From an uncultured Sphingobacteriaceae bacterium (GTDB lineage: Bacteria > Bacteroidota > Bacteroidia > Sphingobacteriales > Sphingobacteriaceae), in assembly GCA_946887045.1 (NCBI GenBank), contig CAMPKC010000055.1, forward strand, positions 1-31,772: a DNA stretch of 31,772 bases, read 5' to 3'. A program made the position numbers and the translations under genes. The notes beneath the pieces are model-generated. The model was not told where the DNA came from. It saw nothing but the letters and a program-made list of their open reading frames with translations, and did no database searches. Shown here piece after piece: positions 22,720-30,833 of this stretch. Numbering within the stretch: position 1 is the first letter of the stretch; each line of letters begins with the position of its first letter.

Positions 22720-23535
22720 TTATTCTCCGGCGTTATCTTGTTCTTTTCCACAGTTTGAACAAAACCGGGCGTTACTTGGGTAGATGGCGCTGCCACAATA
22801 TTTACAGGGTTCCAGAGCAGCTTTTGATGCTCTCATCATTTCCGCGGATACAATCCCGGTAGGTACTGCAATTATTCCATAGCCGATTATCATTAAAACT
22901 CCTGCAAGAAGCTGTCCCAGCGGAGTGCTTGGCGAAATATCGCCATATCCAACGGTGGTAATGGTTACCACGGCCCAATAAATAGACATTGGGATACTGG
23001 AGAAGCCGCTCTTTTCTCCTTCAATAACATACATCAGCGTGCCTACGATGGTTACCAGCGTTAACACAGTAGCCAGAAATACTGTTATTTTATACATGCT
23101 TGCCCTCAGCGCAGCTTTTAAGACATCGCCTTCTTTCAGATAGCGGGTCAGTTTTAAAATTCTGAATACTCTCAGCAATCTCAAAGCCCTTATTACTAAC
23201 AGATACTGGAATTTTGGAATCAACAGACTTAGATAACCTGGTATTATTGCAAAAAGATCTATTATACCATAAAAGCTGAATATGTAGCTGAATCTTTTTG
23301 GATGACTATAAATTCTTAAAAGGTATTCAATTGTGAAACAGATGGTAAAGAACCATTCGGAAGCAGCGATAAAAGTGGCATAATCTTTTCTGATCGTTGC
23401 CACACTTTCTGCGAATACAGAAACGATACTAAGCAAAATTAGCCACAGCAATATTATATCAAATTTCCTTCCCGCAGGTGTGTCTGAATGAAAAATGATT
23501 GAGTATAGCTTTTTGCGTTTGCTTTTTGGTGGCAC
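22720..23535 (-). CDS. Voltage-gated-type potassium channel with C-terminal zinc ribbon
   Basis: A 271-aa six-transmembrane channel subunit. S1 is about 26-46, S2-S3 about 60-105. An S4-like segment LLVIRALRLLRVFRILKLTRYL (112-133) has regularly spaced Arg/Lys, S5 is about 150-170, the pore loop carries TVGYGD at 194-199, and S6 is about 210-232. The filter defines K+ selectivity. The tail is unusual: a treble-cleft/zinc-ribbon CxxC-x11-CxxC (Cys244, 247, 259, 262) directly after S6 (PCKYCGSAIYP, ARFCSNCGKEQ). It lacks the RCK domain often found on bacterial channels. The ribbon may sense metal or redox state, or aid assembly. Confidence 0.92.
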   Translation of the reverse strand: MPPKSKRKKLYSIIFHSDTPAGRKFDIILLWLILLSIVSVFAESVATIRKDYATFIAASEWFFTICFTIEYLLRIYSHPKRFSYIFSFYGIIDLFAIIPGYLSLLIPKFQYLLVIRALRLLRVFRILKLTRYLKEGDVLKAALRASMYKITVFLATVLTLVTIVGTLMYVIEGEKSGFSSIPMSIYWAVVTITTVGYGDISPSTPLGQLLAGVLMIIGYGIIAVPTGIVSAEMMRASKAALEPCKYCGSAIYPSNARFCSNCGKEQDNAGE

Positions 23536-23682
23536 AAGAATTAAACATTACAGGCAACCTAATAGTTTTCTTTATACATTTTGAAATTTTCCGGTTTCTG
23601 AGGAGTTCTGTGTAAGATTGCTAATTGATAGTTTTGGAATAGAAATTCCGGCAACACGTTTAACAAGATTATATGATTTAGA

Positions 23683-24330
23683 ATGAAAGTATACTTCCTA
23701 AGTGGACTAGGTGCGGACAAAAGAGCTTATGAAAGAGTTTCACTTCCCTCGGGTTTCGAAATGCATCATATTGAATGGATGCCTGTAAAATGGGATGAGA
23801 CGATAGATTCGTATGCCAAACAACTTTCCCAGGAGATAGATGCCAGTGAGCCGTTCATATTAGTTGGTTTGTCTTTCGGCGGGATGGTGGCTATAGAAAT
23901 CAGTAAAATTATTAAACCATTTAGACTTATCCTTTTTTCAACGGTGCGGAAAAAAACCGAGCTGCCTCTGCTTTATAGATTTGCCGGCAAACTTCGGATA
24001 TACAGAGTTTTGCCTTACCAGCTATTTGCGTTCGGTCTTCCGTTTTTATACTGGTTTTTCGGCCCTCTTGATAGAGAAGGAAGGATTCTTATCTCTAAAT
24101 TTCTGCATCAAACCGATCCCGGGATGCTGACCTGGGCCTTTAAACAAATTAGCCGGTGGAAGAATGTGGATGTGCCTTCAGAGAATATTCATATTCATGG
24201 TGGCCGGGACAGGGTATTCCCTGTCCGGTTGTGTAAACCGGAATACACCGTACAAGGTGCCGGACATCTATGTGTATTTACACATGCTGCCGAGGTAAAC
24301 TTTATATTAAAGCGATATCTCTCTTCTTAA
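23683..24330 (+). CDS. Alpha/beta hydrolase
   Basis: A 215-aa compact alpha/beta hydrolase. The N-terminus FLSGLGADKRAYERV has the oxyanion-hole region. The nucleophile elbow GLSFGG places Ser64, the acid is the Asp in HIHGGRDRVFP, and the His is in VQGAGHLCVFTH. A hydrophobic cap (LPYQLFAFGLPFLYWFFGPLD) suggests a lipophilic substrate or membrane contact. Substrate unknown. The next small gene starts 69 bp downstream in the same direction. Confidence 0.88.
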   Translation: MKVYFLSGLGADKRAYERVSLPSGFEMHHIEWMPVKWDETIDSYAKQLSQEIDASEPFILVGLSFGGMVAIEISKIIKPFRLILFSTVRKKTELPLLYRFAGKLRIYRVLPYQLFAFGLPFLYWFFGPLDREGRILISKFLHQTDPGMLTWAFKQISRWKNVDVPSENIHIHGGRDRVFPVRLCKPEYTVQGAGHLCVFTHAAEVNFILKRYLSS

Positions 24331-24399
24331 TTACCTTGCATCCGAGATATTATCGGTCATGTTACTTTTTATTAACGTATCTTTATACAATAGCTGATT

Positions 24400-24681
24400 A
24401 TGATACTATTCTCCACAAAAAACCTGTTTTATAAAGACTATCAGTGGACCCAGTTTTCGAATACTGATACCAGGGTTTCGGGCAAACCAGATGGCACCGC
24501 ATTTAATCCGAAGGAGGGGAATGAGGTGGTTTATTTGATCAATAAACTTATGTTATTGTGGGATTATCGTTTTTCTCATACAGGCAATAAAATGGAAAAA
24601 CTTATTCATGATAGTTTGCCTGCGGAAATAAAAAGCCAGGAAGAGGTAAGTGCATGGATTAAGATTAATCTTAAATTCTGA
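24400..24681 (+). CDS. Conserved-looking hypothetical protein, 93 aa
   Basis: Cytoplasmic-type protein without signal or membrane segment. Its text (DTRVSGKPDGTAFNPKEGNEVVYLINKLM, then KMEKLIHDSLPAEIKSQEEVSAWI) is strongly protein-like and resembles small uncharacterised proteins common in Sphingobacteria. I cannot name a domain or function. A -7-like TATCTTTA lies at 24378-24385. The 242-bp spacer after it contains only a short AT-rich palindrome. Confidence 0.7.
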   Translation: MILFSTKNLFYKDYQWTQFSNTDTRVSGKPDGTAFNPKEGNEVVYLINKLMLLWDYRFSHTGNKMEKLIHDSLPAEIKSQEEVSAWIKINLKF

Positions 24682-24897
24682 TTAACCCCGGGTTTCACCA
24701 TCGTCGAGTTGCACCGCTTAAACCCTTAACTCACAAACAAAACCCTTAGGATTTCGTTATATTTTCATCTACTTATAATGGGAACTATGCTTTTATAAAA
24801 CTTTAAATTTTATCTATGATTTAATTTTACCTGATCACAATTCATCTTGCCTGAACCAGATATCCGTTAGCGCATAACTCATTATAACGCTGTAGAA

Positions 24898-24913
24898 AAT
24901 ATTTACAAATATT
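24898..24913. promoter_or_regulatory. AT-rich palindrome upstream of the 24924 gene
   Basis: AATATTT (24898-24904), AC, AAATATT (24907-24913): a perfect 7-bp dyad ending 10 bases before the start codon. It could be an operator or a fold near the translation start; AT-rich palindromes also arise by chance. Confidence 0.25.
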
Positions 24914-24923
24914 ATCTCAGGTT

Positions 24924-25502
24924 ATGAAAAACATTTTTTGTGTATTTATCCTAATTCCTTTTATTGCAAGTTCGCAGGTTGTCCAGATTCATTCATTTAT
25001 GGGAATCAAATTTGGAGCAACCAGAAACGAAGCATTGCTGACTGCTCAACAAGTTGGCGCTCAGCTTCACTCAATCGATGAACAAGAAGAAGTGGTTTTT
25101 TTATCCCGATTAAAGTTTGCGGGGATTGAAAGTAAGCAGGCTTATCTGAAATTTGTCGACAACCAGTTTTTTGAGGGAACAATAGAGTTTGAGGTAGATC
25201 ACTCGAATTTCATTCAGCTTTTTAACAATCTTAAGCTTCAATTAATAGATCGGTATGGTTATGGCAAAAACTATTCATGGGTTGACAGTCCCTATTATTG
25301 GGGCGATGGCAATGAGTTTGAAGCTATTCTGAATCGGAAAGGCAAGCTTTGCCATGCATGGGGAAACACAAAGCAAATTACCTCAGGCGATTTTATTGTG
25401 ATGGAAGTGTGCGAAGACAGTATTTTAAAGATCGTTTTCCAGAATCATAATTTTGCCTCAATGGCGTCACGAAAGATCAGACACCTCAGTTCAGCAAATT
25501 AA
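24924..25502 (+). CDS. Exported hypothetical protein, 192 aa
   Basis: A signal peptide (MKNIFCVFILIPFIASSQ) is followed by HSFMGIKFGATRNEALLTAQQ, a pattern of small periplasmic proteins that begin with an aromatic-x-G-I-x-(F/W)-G-x-(S/T) strand-turn. There are then alternating strands with YLKFVDNQFFEGTIEFE and SILKIVFQNHNF. No catalytic motif, lipobox or membrane segment. Expected to be a soluble periplasmic protein of unknown role. It lies upstream of, and is separate from, the mannonate locus. Confidence 0.75.
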   Translation: MKNIFCVFILIPFIASSQVVQIHSFMGIKFGATRNEALLTAQQVGAQLHSIDEQEEVVFLSRLKFAGIESKQAYLKFVDNQFFEGTIEFEVDHSNFIQLFNNLKLQLIDRYGYGKNYSWVDSPYYWGDGNEFEAILNRKGKLCHAWGNTKQITSGDFIVMEVCEDSILKIVFQNHNFASMASRKIRHLSSAN

Positions 25503-25517
25503 TTCTGCTTTATTTGT

Positions 25518-25535
25518 TACGGAAACGTTTCCGTA
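25518..25535. promoter_or_regulatory. LacI-type operator before the mannonate operon
   Basis: TACGGAAACGTTTCCGTA is a perfect 18-bp palindrome with the central CG and AAACGTTT core seen in LacI/GalR-family operators. A half-site CGGAAAC recurs at 25554-25560. A TTTG at 25513-25516 lies just before the palindrome. A likely -7 element CAAATTTG (25577-25584) lies 32 bases before the ATG at 25616, placing the half-site at its -33 region. The LacI-family regulator encoded at 27732-28754 is the natural candidate to bind it. Confidence 0.8.
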
Positions 25536-25615
25536 GAATTATGAATTAATTACTCGGAAACAGCTTTTTTTTTAATCAAATTTGCAGATACAAACCATTT
25601 TTAGAACTCAAATTT

Positions 25616-26452
25616 ATGTCATTAGAATTTTCAGGAAAGGTAGCGGTAATCACAGGCGGTAGTGGAGTGTTGGGTTCGGCTATGGCTATTGCTCTGTCAA
25701 GGGCAGGGGCAAAGGTTGCTATTTTGGGTAAAACGGCCGAAAAGGTTGAAAAAGTTGCCAACGAAATAATACAAAATGGGGGAGAGGCAATTGGTCTTGC
25801 CTGCAATGTTCTTGAAGTGGAAAGTCTGAAAACGGCTCATCAAAAGGTGTTGGAAGCTTTCGGTCCATGTGATATTTTGATCAATGGCGCCGGGGGAAAT
25901 CATCCTCTGGGTACCACTTCAAAGACCCACTTGTTTCCTGACGACCTTGAAGATACCACCGGTTTGAAAACCTTTTTCGATTTAGATCCGGAAGGAATAA
26001 AATTTGTATTCGATCTTAACTTCATCGGAACATTGCTGCCTACGCAGATCTTCGCAAAAGATATGGTTGCAAATGGGGGATCTATAATTAATATCTCTTC
26101 CATGAATGCGTTCCGTCCGCTTACTAAAATTCCCGCTTATAGCGGAGCTAAGGCAGCAGTTTCCAATTTTACGCAATGGTTAGCGGTGCATTTTTCTAAA
26201 GTTAACATCCGTGTAAACGCTATAGCGCCAGGATTCTTTCTGACAGATCAAAACCGTACGCTGCTCACTAATGCCGACGGTAGTTTAACCGATCGTGGCA
26301 ACACAATTATTTCTCACACCCCAATGTCGCGTTTTGGTACACCTGATGACCTTACAGGAACTTTACTGTGGTTATGTGGCAACGGATCATCTTTTGTTAC
26401 CGGAGTGGTTATTCCCGTTGACGGAGGATTCAGTGCATTTAGCGGGGTTTAA
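25616..26452 (+). CDS. SDR-type D-mannonate oxidoreductase (fructuronate reductase)
   Basis: A 278-aa classical SDR: cofactor loop TGGSGVLG at 13-20, catalytic Ser161/162, Tyr175 and Lys179 (YSGAK), and VDGGFSAFSGV at the end. It has a longer central segment than typical SDRs (GAGGNHPLGTTSKTHLFPDDLEDTTGLKTFFDLD), which is seen in the SDR-type mannonate oxidoreductases that replace UxuB in Bacteroidota and Firmicutes. It would interconvert D-fructuronate and D-mannonate with NAD(P)H in the cytoplasm. It is directly followed by uxuA (24-bp gap) and preceded by a LacI-type operator, which supports the assignment. Confidence 0.87.
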   Translation: MSLEFSGKVAVITGGSGVLGSAMAIALSRAGAKVAILGKTAEKVEKVANEIIQNGGEAIGLACNVLEVESLKTAHQKVLEAFGPCDILINGAGGNHPLGTTSKTHLFPDDLEDTTGLKTFFDLDPEGIKFVFDLNFIGTLLPTQIFAKDMVANGGSIINISSMNAFRPLTKIPAYSGAKAAVSNFTQWLAVHFSKVNIRVNAIAPGFFLTDQNRTLLTNADGSLTDRGNTIISHTPMSRFGTPDDLTGTLLWLCGNGSSFVTGVVIPVDGGFSAFSGV

Positions 26453-26476
26453 TTATTAAAATTTATATTAACTAAA

Positions 26477-27664
26477 ATGAGCCTAGAGCAAACCTGGAGA
26501 TGGTATGGACCGAAAGACCCCGTTTCCTTATCCGATATTAAACAGGCCGGAGCTACCGGTATTGTAACTGCTTTGCACCATATTGCAAACGGACAGGTGT
26601 GGACAAAAGAAGAGATTTTAAAGCGTAAAGCTGAAGTAGAGAATGCCGGCTTAACATGGTCGGTAGTTGAAAGCGTTCCGGTGCATGAAGACATTAAAAA
26701 GCGTAAAGGGAATTATCAGCTTTATATTGATAATTACAAAGAGTCTCTTACAAACCTAGGTGCCTGTGGTATCGATATAGTATGCTATAACTTTATGCCG
26801 GTTTTAGATTGGACCCGCACAAATTTAGAGTATCAGATGCCTGACGGGTCAACTGCTTTACGTTTTGAAGCAGCAGCTTTTGCTGCTTTTGAACTCTATA
26901 TTTTGAAGAGACCTGGTGCTGAAGAAACTTATTCAGCGGAGCAAAAGGAGAAAGCGAAGACTTTTCTCGAAAATGTATCTGATGCCGATAAGCAATTACT
27001 GGTAAAAAACATCATTGCAGGCCTCCCTGGTTCTGAAGAAGGTTATACGCTTGAAGAATTTCTGAAAGTATTGGCAGGGTACGATAATATTGGTCCTAAA
27101 GAACTCAAGGCAAACTTGTTTAAATTTATCGAAGAAATTATCCCGGTTGCTGAGCAAGCGGGTGTATTGCTTTGTATTCATCCCGACGATCCGCCTTTTC
27201 CAATACTTGGACTTCCAAGGGTATTAAGCACCGAAGCGGATGTAAACGATCTTTTTACTGCGGTGCCATCACATAACAATGGTTTAACTTTTTGCACCGG
27301 TTCGTTTGGTGTCAGAGATGACAATGATTTAGCCGGCATGGTTCAGCGTCTTGGCCATAGAATCCATTTTATTCACTTGCGCAGTACTCGCAGAGATGCT
27401 GAAGGTAATTTCCATGAAGCCGATCATTTGGATGGGGATGTAGATATGTATGCTGTGATGAAGGCTTTGGTTGAAGAGCAAAAGAAGCGTGTTAAAGAAG
27501 GACGCAAAGATGTAAGGATGCCTTTTCGCCCTGATCACGGACACAAAATGCTGGATGATTTAAACAAGAAAACCAATCCTGGGTATTCAGCAATCGGACG
27601 ATTAAGAGGTCTTGCAGAATTACGTGGCTTAGAGTTGGGGATTTTGAGAAGTATGCCAGAATAA
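26477..27664 (+). CDS. uxuA: Mannonate dehydratase
   Basis: A 395-aa UxuA of normal length. It begins [18 protein letters not shown] and carries [63 protein letters not shown] and RPDHGHKML, the conserved TIM-barrel metal and substrate residues. It dehydrates D-mannonate to 2-keto-3-deoxygluconate in hexuronate catabolism. It forms an operon with the SDR. UxaC, KdgK, KdgA and transporters are not in the window and must lie elsewhere. A strong terminator follows. Confidence 0.96.
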   Translation: MSLEQTWRWYGPKDPVSLSDIKQAGATGIVTALHHIANGQVWTKEEILKRKAEVENAGLTWSVVESVPVHEDIKKRKGNYQLYIDNYKESLTNLGACGIDIVCYNFMPVLDWTRTNLEYQMPDGSTALRFEAAAFAAFELYILKRPGAEETYSAEQKEKAKTFLENVSDADKQLLVKNIIAGLPGSEEGYTLEEFLKVLAGYDNIGPKELKANLFKFIEEIIPVAEQAGVLLCIHPDDPPFPILGLPRVLSTEADVNDLFTAVPSHNNGLTFCTGSFGVRDDNDLAGMVQRLGHRIHFIHLRSTRRDAEGNFHEADHLDGDVDMYAVMKALVEEQKKRVKEGRKDVRMPFRPDHGHKMLDDLNKKTNPGYSAIGRLRGLAELRGLELGILRSMPE

Positions 27665-27672
27665 GTTATAGC

Positions 27673-27704
27673 AACGGTTTGGAGTTGACAAACTCCAAAT
27701 CGTT
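27673..27704. terminator. Bidirectional terminator between uxuA and the LacI-type gene
   Basis: TTTGGAGTT (27678-27686) pairs with AACTCCAAA (27691-27699) around a 4-base loop, extended past one G-T pair by AACG (27673-27676) / CGTT (27701-27704). A pyrimidine-rich stretch with several T-runs follows. It serves both convergent genes. Confidence 0.8.
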
Positions 27705-27731
27705 CTCTTTCCTGTTTTTACTTTTACCTTT

Positions 27732-28754
27732 TTACTTTTCATTCACGGCTGTCGATTTCCTCTCTATCAACGACGAGGATAATTGTACAGTCTTATTTTC
27801 CAGCGAAGAGTTCTTGTCGTTTAAAACTTCAAACAGCTCTTTAGCCGCTGCCATGCCAATATTGAAGGCGGGCTGTACAATTGCAGTTAGGGAAGGATTG
27901 AGCAGCGATGCCATTTTTGAATTGGAAAAACTTATCACCTTAACATCGTCAGGTATTTTCAGATTCAGATCCGCGCAAACTTCGTATGTTATTAATGCCA
28001 GTTGCTCAACAGACGCAAATATGCTATCGGGTCTGTTATCAGACTCCAACAAGTTTTTGATTTTTTTATAGCTCTCTTCGTGATCGGATGTGCAGTTTAA
28101 GATGTATGCATCATTAATCGTGATATTGTTCTCCCGCATGGCTTCTAAATATCCGTTCAACCGATGAATACCGATCGATAATGAGTTTGAATAGCCGAGA
28201 TAACCGATTTTCTTGCAACCGCGGTCGATTAAATGCTTGCTTGCAAGGTATCCGCTTTCCGAATCATTGGTGGTGATTTTTAGGGTTTGAGTCTGTTCAG
28301 AAATCCTGTCGAAAAACACGACTGGAACATTATTTTCAATAAGCTTGTCAATATGATCGACGTCGGTCGGTTCCCCCGACAATGACATAATAATCCCATC
28401 AACTCTTCCGCTTAATAGGTGGCTTACAAATTCGATTTCTTTCCTGATGTTTTCATGGGTGATATAAATCAATACGTGATAGCCATTTTGCTGAGCGATT
28501 TTTTCGATACCATTTATTACCAGCGCGAAAAAATTGTTTTCTATTTCAGGAATTATAATCGCAACGGTGTTGCTGTTTCGTTTTCGCAGGCTCCGTGCGT
28601 AGGGATTAGGATGATAATTTAGCTTTTCTGCAAGGGATAGCACCTTCAGTTTAGTGCTTTGACTAATCTCGTGGCTGTCACTCAATGCTCTCGAAACCGT
28701 AGAAACGGATAATTTTAATTCTTTAGCAAGCCTTTTGAGATTAATCTGCTCCAT
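27732..28754 (-). CDS. LacI-family transcriptional regulator, probable mannonate-operon repressor
   Basis: A 340-aa LacI/GalR protein. The N-terminal helix-turn-helix and hinge are complete (NLKRLAKELKLSVSTVSRAL, then LNYHPNPYARSLRKR), followed by the periplasmic-binding-protein-like sugar domain (VAIIIPEIENNFFALVINGIE, DGIIMSLSG, VVFFDRIS, GCKKIGYLGYSN, IFASVEQLALITYEV). It converges on uxuA. A perfect LacI-type operator precedes the uxu operon, so regulation by a hexuronate intermediate is the best guess. A TAnnTTTG element lies only 4 bases before the ATG. Confidence 0.94.
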   Translation of the reverse strand: MEQINLKRLAKELKLSVSTVSRALSDSHEISQSTKLKVLSLAEKLNYHPNPYARSLRKRNSNTVAIIIPEIENNFFALVINGIEKIAQQNGYHVLIYITHENIRKEIEFVSHLLSGRVDGIIMSLSGEPTDVDHIDKLIENNVPVVFFDRISEQTQTLKITTNDSESGYLASKHLIDRGCKKIGYLGYSNSLSIGIHRLNGYLEAMRENNITINDAYILNCTSDHEESYKKIKNLLESDNRPDSIFASVEQLALITYEVCADLNLKIPDDVKVISFSNSKMASLLNPSLTAIVQPAFNIGMAAAKELFEVLNDKNSSLENKTVQLSSSLIERKSTAVNEK

Positions 28755-28758
28755 GCTG

Positions 28759-28766
28759 CAAAAATA
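28759..28766 (-). promoter_or_regulatory. -7 element abutting the LacI-type start codon
   Basis: On the minus strand TATTTTTG (exact TAnnTTTG) is followed by CAGC and then the ATG at 28754. If used, transcription would start at or next to the start codon, giving a leaderless mRNA. No -33 TTTG is visible, so use of this element is uncertain. Confidence 0.35.
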
Positions 28767-28859
28767 TATGAAACTTTAGAATATATTCATGATGTTCCTT
28801 TTTTACACGATCACCTAAACGCTTTTAAACTCGGCAGAAAATTAAAAACTGAAACACCT

Positions 28860-29942
28860 TTAATTTTTGAATGATATTGTAAAGGTTGCACCCGCATTAA
28901 CGCTGCTTTCAATAGATATTGTACCACCTAAACTGGTAATATGGTTGTAAACCAGGTAAAGGCCAATACCTTTGCTGTCGGCATGGTCATGGAATTTTTG
29001 ATTTAATCCAAAAATTTTATCTTTCACATTCTCCATATCAAAGCCCTGACCCTCATCCGAATAAATCAGCACAGTTTTTCCATTTATTTTCGTCGAACGA
29101 ATTGTTATTACGGGCGGGTGACCCGGTCTTGCATATTTGATAGAATTTGAGATTAAGTTCAAAAATATACTTTCCATATAAGCTTTATTGAAGTTTACTA
29201 TTTCAACTTCGGCGAAATTGGATTTTATAACGGCTCGGGAGCTTTGTAATAATGAAGTCAGGGACTGAACTATTTCGCTTAAAGAATCACTAAAATAGAC
29301 GTCGGTGGTTTGGATTTTAAGACTGTTTTTCTGGCTCAGAATATCAACATAACTATTTAACGTGTCCTTTAGGCTTCCTGTAGCTATTTTCAATATATCA
29401 ATGAACTCAAGGGTTTCTTCATCTTTAATTTTAGAAATATCTATAAGATCAAAGACTGCGAGTAAATTATTAACAGGCGATCTTAAATCATGTGATGCGG
29501 TATAGGTCAGAAGCTTTAAATCAGTATTTACTTTGGTGAGGCGCTCAATAATTAAGTTTCTATCATCTTCAAGTTTCTTTTTATGGGTGATGTTTTTGGC
29601 TATTGCATAAACAATTTCATCATTATAAACGGGTATTGACGTCCATGCGAGCCACACAATCTCACCTGATTTTGTAACATACCGGTTCTCGAAATTTAGT
29701 AGTGGTGTATCCTTTAAAAGTTTTTTCCGATGCTGCGAAGTTATTTCTCTGTCTTCATGATAAATAAATTCATGAATAGGCTTCGAATACAATTCTTCGT
29801 TAGTATATCCCAATAGCTTAGAAACCGCTGGATTGATTTTTTTAAAATATCCATCAAACCCCGCGATACACAAAAGATCGGCAGATACTTCAAAAAAAAG
29901 TTCAAAATTTAAGACGTCTTTTGAGTTAATTACTTCGTTCAT
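28860..29942 (-). CDS. Cytoplasmic PAS-domain sensor histidine kinase
   Basis: A 360-aa kinase with no transmembrane segment. A PAS domain with its PAC extension covers about residues 15-122 (FEVSADLLCIAGFDGYFKKIN, GYTNEEL, YVTKSGEIVWLAWTSIPVY). HisKA has His151 (ASHDLRSPVNNL). HATPase runs to the end (SIFLNLISNSIKYA, YSDEGQGFD, GIGLYLVYNHI, GATFTISFKN). This is the common Bacteroidota soluble type, often paired with stand-alone receivers such as those at 12804 and 19240. No receiver is adjacent, so its partner is unknown. The signal is presumably small-molecule or redox based. Confidence 0.93.
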   Translation of the reverse strand: MNEVINSKDVLNFELFFEVSADLLCIAGFDGYFKKINPAVSKLLGYTNEELYSKPIHEFIYHEDREITSQHRKKLLKDTPLLNFENRYVTKSGEIVWLAWTSIPVYNDEIVYAIAKNITHKKKLEDDRNLIIERLTKVNTDLKLLTYTASHDLRSPVNNLLAVFDLIDISKIKDEETLEFIDILKIATGSLKDTLNSYVDILSQKNSLKIQTTDVYFSDSLSEIVQSLTSLLQSSRAVIKSNFAEVEIVNFNKAYMESIFLNLISNSIKYARPGHPPVITIRSTKINGKTVLIYSDEGQGFDMENVKDKIFGLNQKFHDHADSKGIGLYLVYNHITSLGGTISIESSVNAGATFTISFKN

Positions 29943-30040
29943 TAATTTCTTTCCCCGCTTAACATTTCATCAAGAGTCTTTATACGACCATTTGGGAGAT
30001 CGAATTAAGAGAAGTCTGAATATAAGTAAATAACTCGAAT

Positions 30041-30541
30041 TTACATATACTTCATCGGGTCGTACCCAAGAAGTCTTCTCCACAAAGCAATTTGGCCTAT
30101 ACAATTGGCCTCACGATAGATTATAAAAGTTATCAGATCATAATAGGTCATCGTCATGCCCGGCATCATCTCAAAATTGGCGTCTAATTTTGGGGCATCA
30201 GTGTTATTTAGCGTTTCTTTTAAAAGGGGCGAAATATGTTCCCAATCTTTTATGAATACCTGCAACGAAGGATAGCTTATTCCATCCTGAATTCCTTTGT
30301 TATCTTTAAAAAGCTCGTCAGCGGATTGTTTTTGGTTAATGCCAAGGGCATTTGCTAATTCATACCTTTGCTGAACGAGGCTGCCTGTAAGCCACGCAAC
30401 ATGATTCGCTTTGGTATTCAGTCGATTGTGGGCATCCTCATCAGAAATCCCCTCCAATGCACTTTTGAAAAATTTTGTATGCATATCATACAATACAATT
30501 AAAGAATACATTCTGCTGTCGTTTACGGTTAGTGTTTCCAT
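30041..30541 (-). CDS. DinB-like protein, second copy
   Basis: A 166-aa four-helix DinB-superfamily protein. Typical segments are LYDMHTKFFKSALEGISDEDAHNRL, NHVAWLTGSLVQQRYELANALG and, at the end, REANCIGQIALWRRLLGYDPMKY. The third metal-ligand position that is His in most members (HxxYHxGQ) reads REANCIGQ here, so the metal site looks altered and catalytic ability is doubtful. It is not closely related to the DinB-like protein at 14167. No operon partner. Confidence 0.85.
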   Translation of the reverse strand: METLTVNDSRMYSLIVLYDMHTKFFKSALEGISDEDAHNRLNTKANHVAWLTGSLVQQRYELANALGINQKQSADELFKDNKGIQDGISYPSLQVFIKDWEHISPLLKETLNNTDAPKLDANFEMMPGMTMTYYDLITFIIYREANCIGQIALWRRLLGYDPMKYM

Positions 30542-30737
30542 GGCAATCTTAATTTATATCAAACCTAGTTCATATTTCTCCATAAATAGAGGTGTAAACG
30601 CGGCATTTTTGGGGTGTTTGGCGACATTAATTGATATTTTACTGGCTAAAAAATCCTCAATATCTGAGCCATAAAATGCGCATCAGGTTTGATATTAAAC
30701 AATATACATTTAGCTCTCACCTGAAGAACAAACTCTT

Positions 30738-30760
30738 AGCTTTCCCTTGCTGGAAAAGCT
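30738..30760 (+). promoter_or_regulatory. Hairpin in the leader region of the ABC transporter operon
   Basis: AGCTTTCC (30738-30745) pairs with GGAAAAGCT (30752-30760) with one bulged base and is followed by GTTTTGTTATT. Upstream TCAGGT (30683-30688) and ACCTGA (30719-30724) form a second wide dyad. TTG (30775-30777) and TAATTTTT (30800-30807) may be the promoter for the permease gene. The 290-bp spacer contains no credible gene. Confidence 0.3.
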
Positions 30761-30833
30761 GTTTTGTTATTCCGTTGTTACGTAGCTGAAAAAGGAGATA
30801 ATTTTTCTGACATTTGAATTCAATACTAAGCTG

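Noticed and set aside
27679..28071. 130-codon plus-strand frame after uxuA
   Set aside because: Antisense to the LacI-type regulator; Ser/Leu/Phe-rich shadow and begins inside a terminator stem.
30411..30674. 87-codon plus-strand frame overlapping the second DinB-like gene
   Set aside because: Mostly antisense to a confident gene and no family resemblance.
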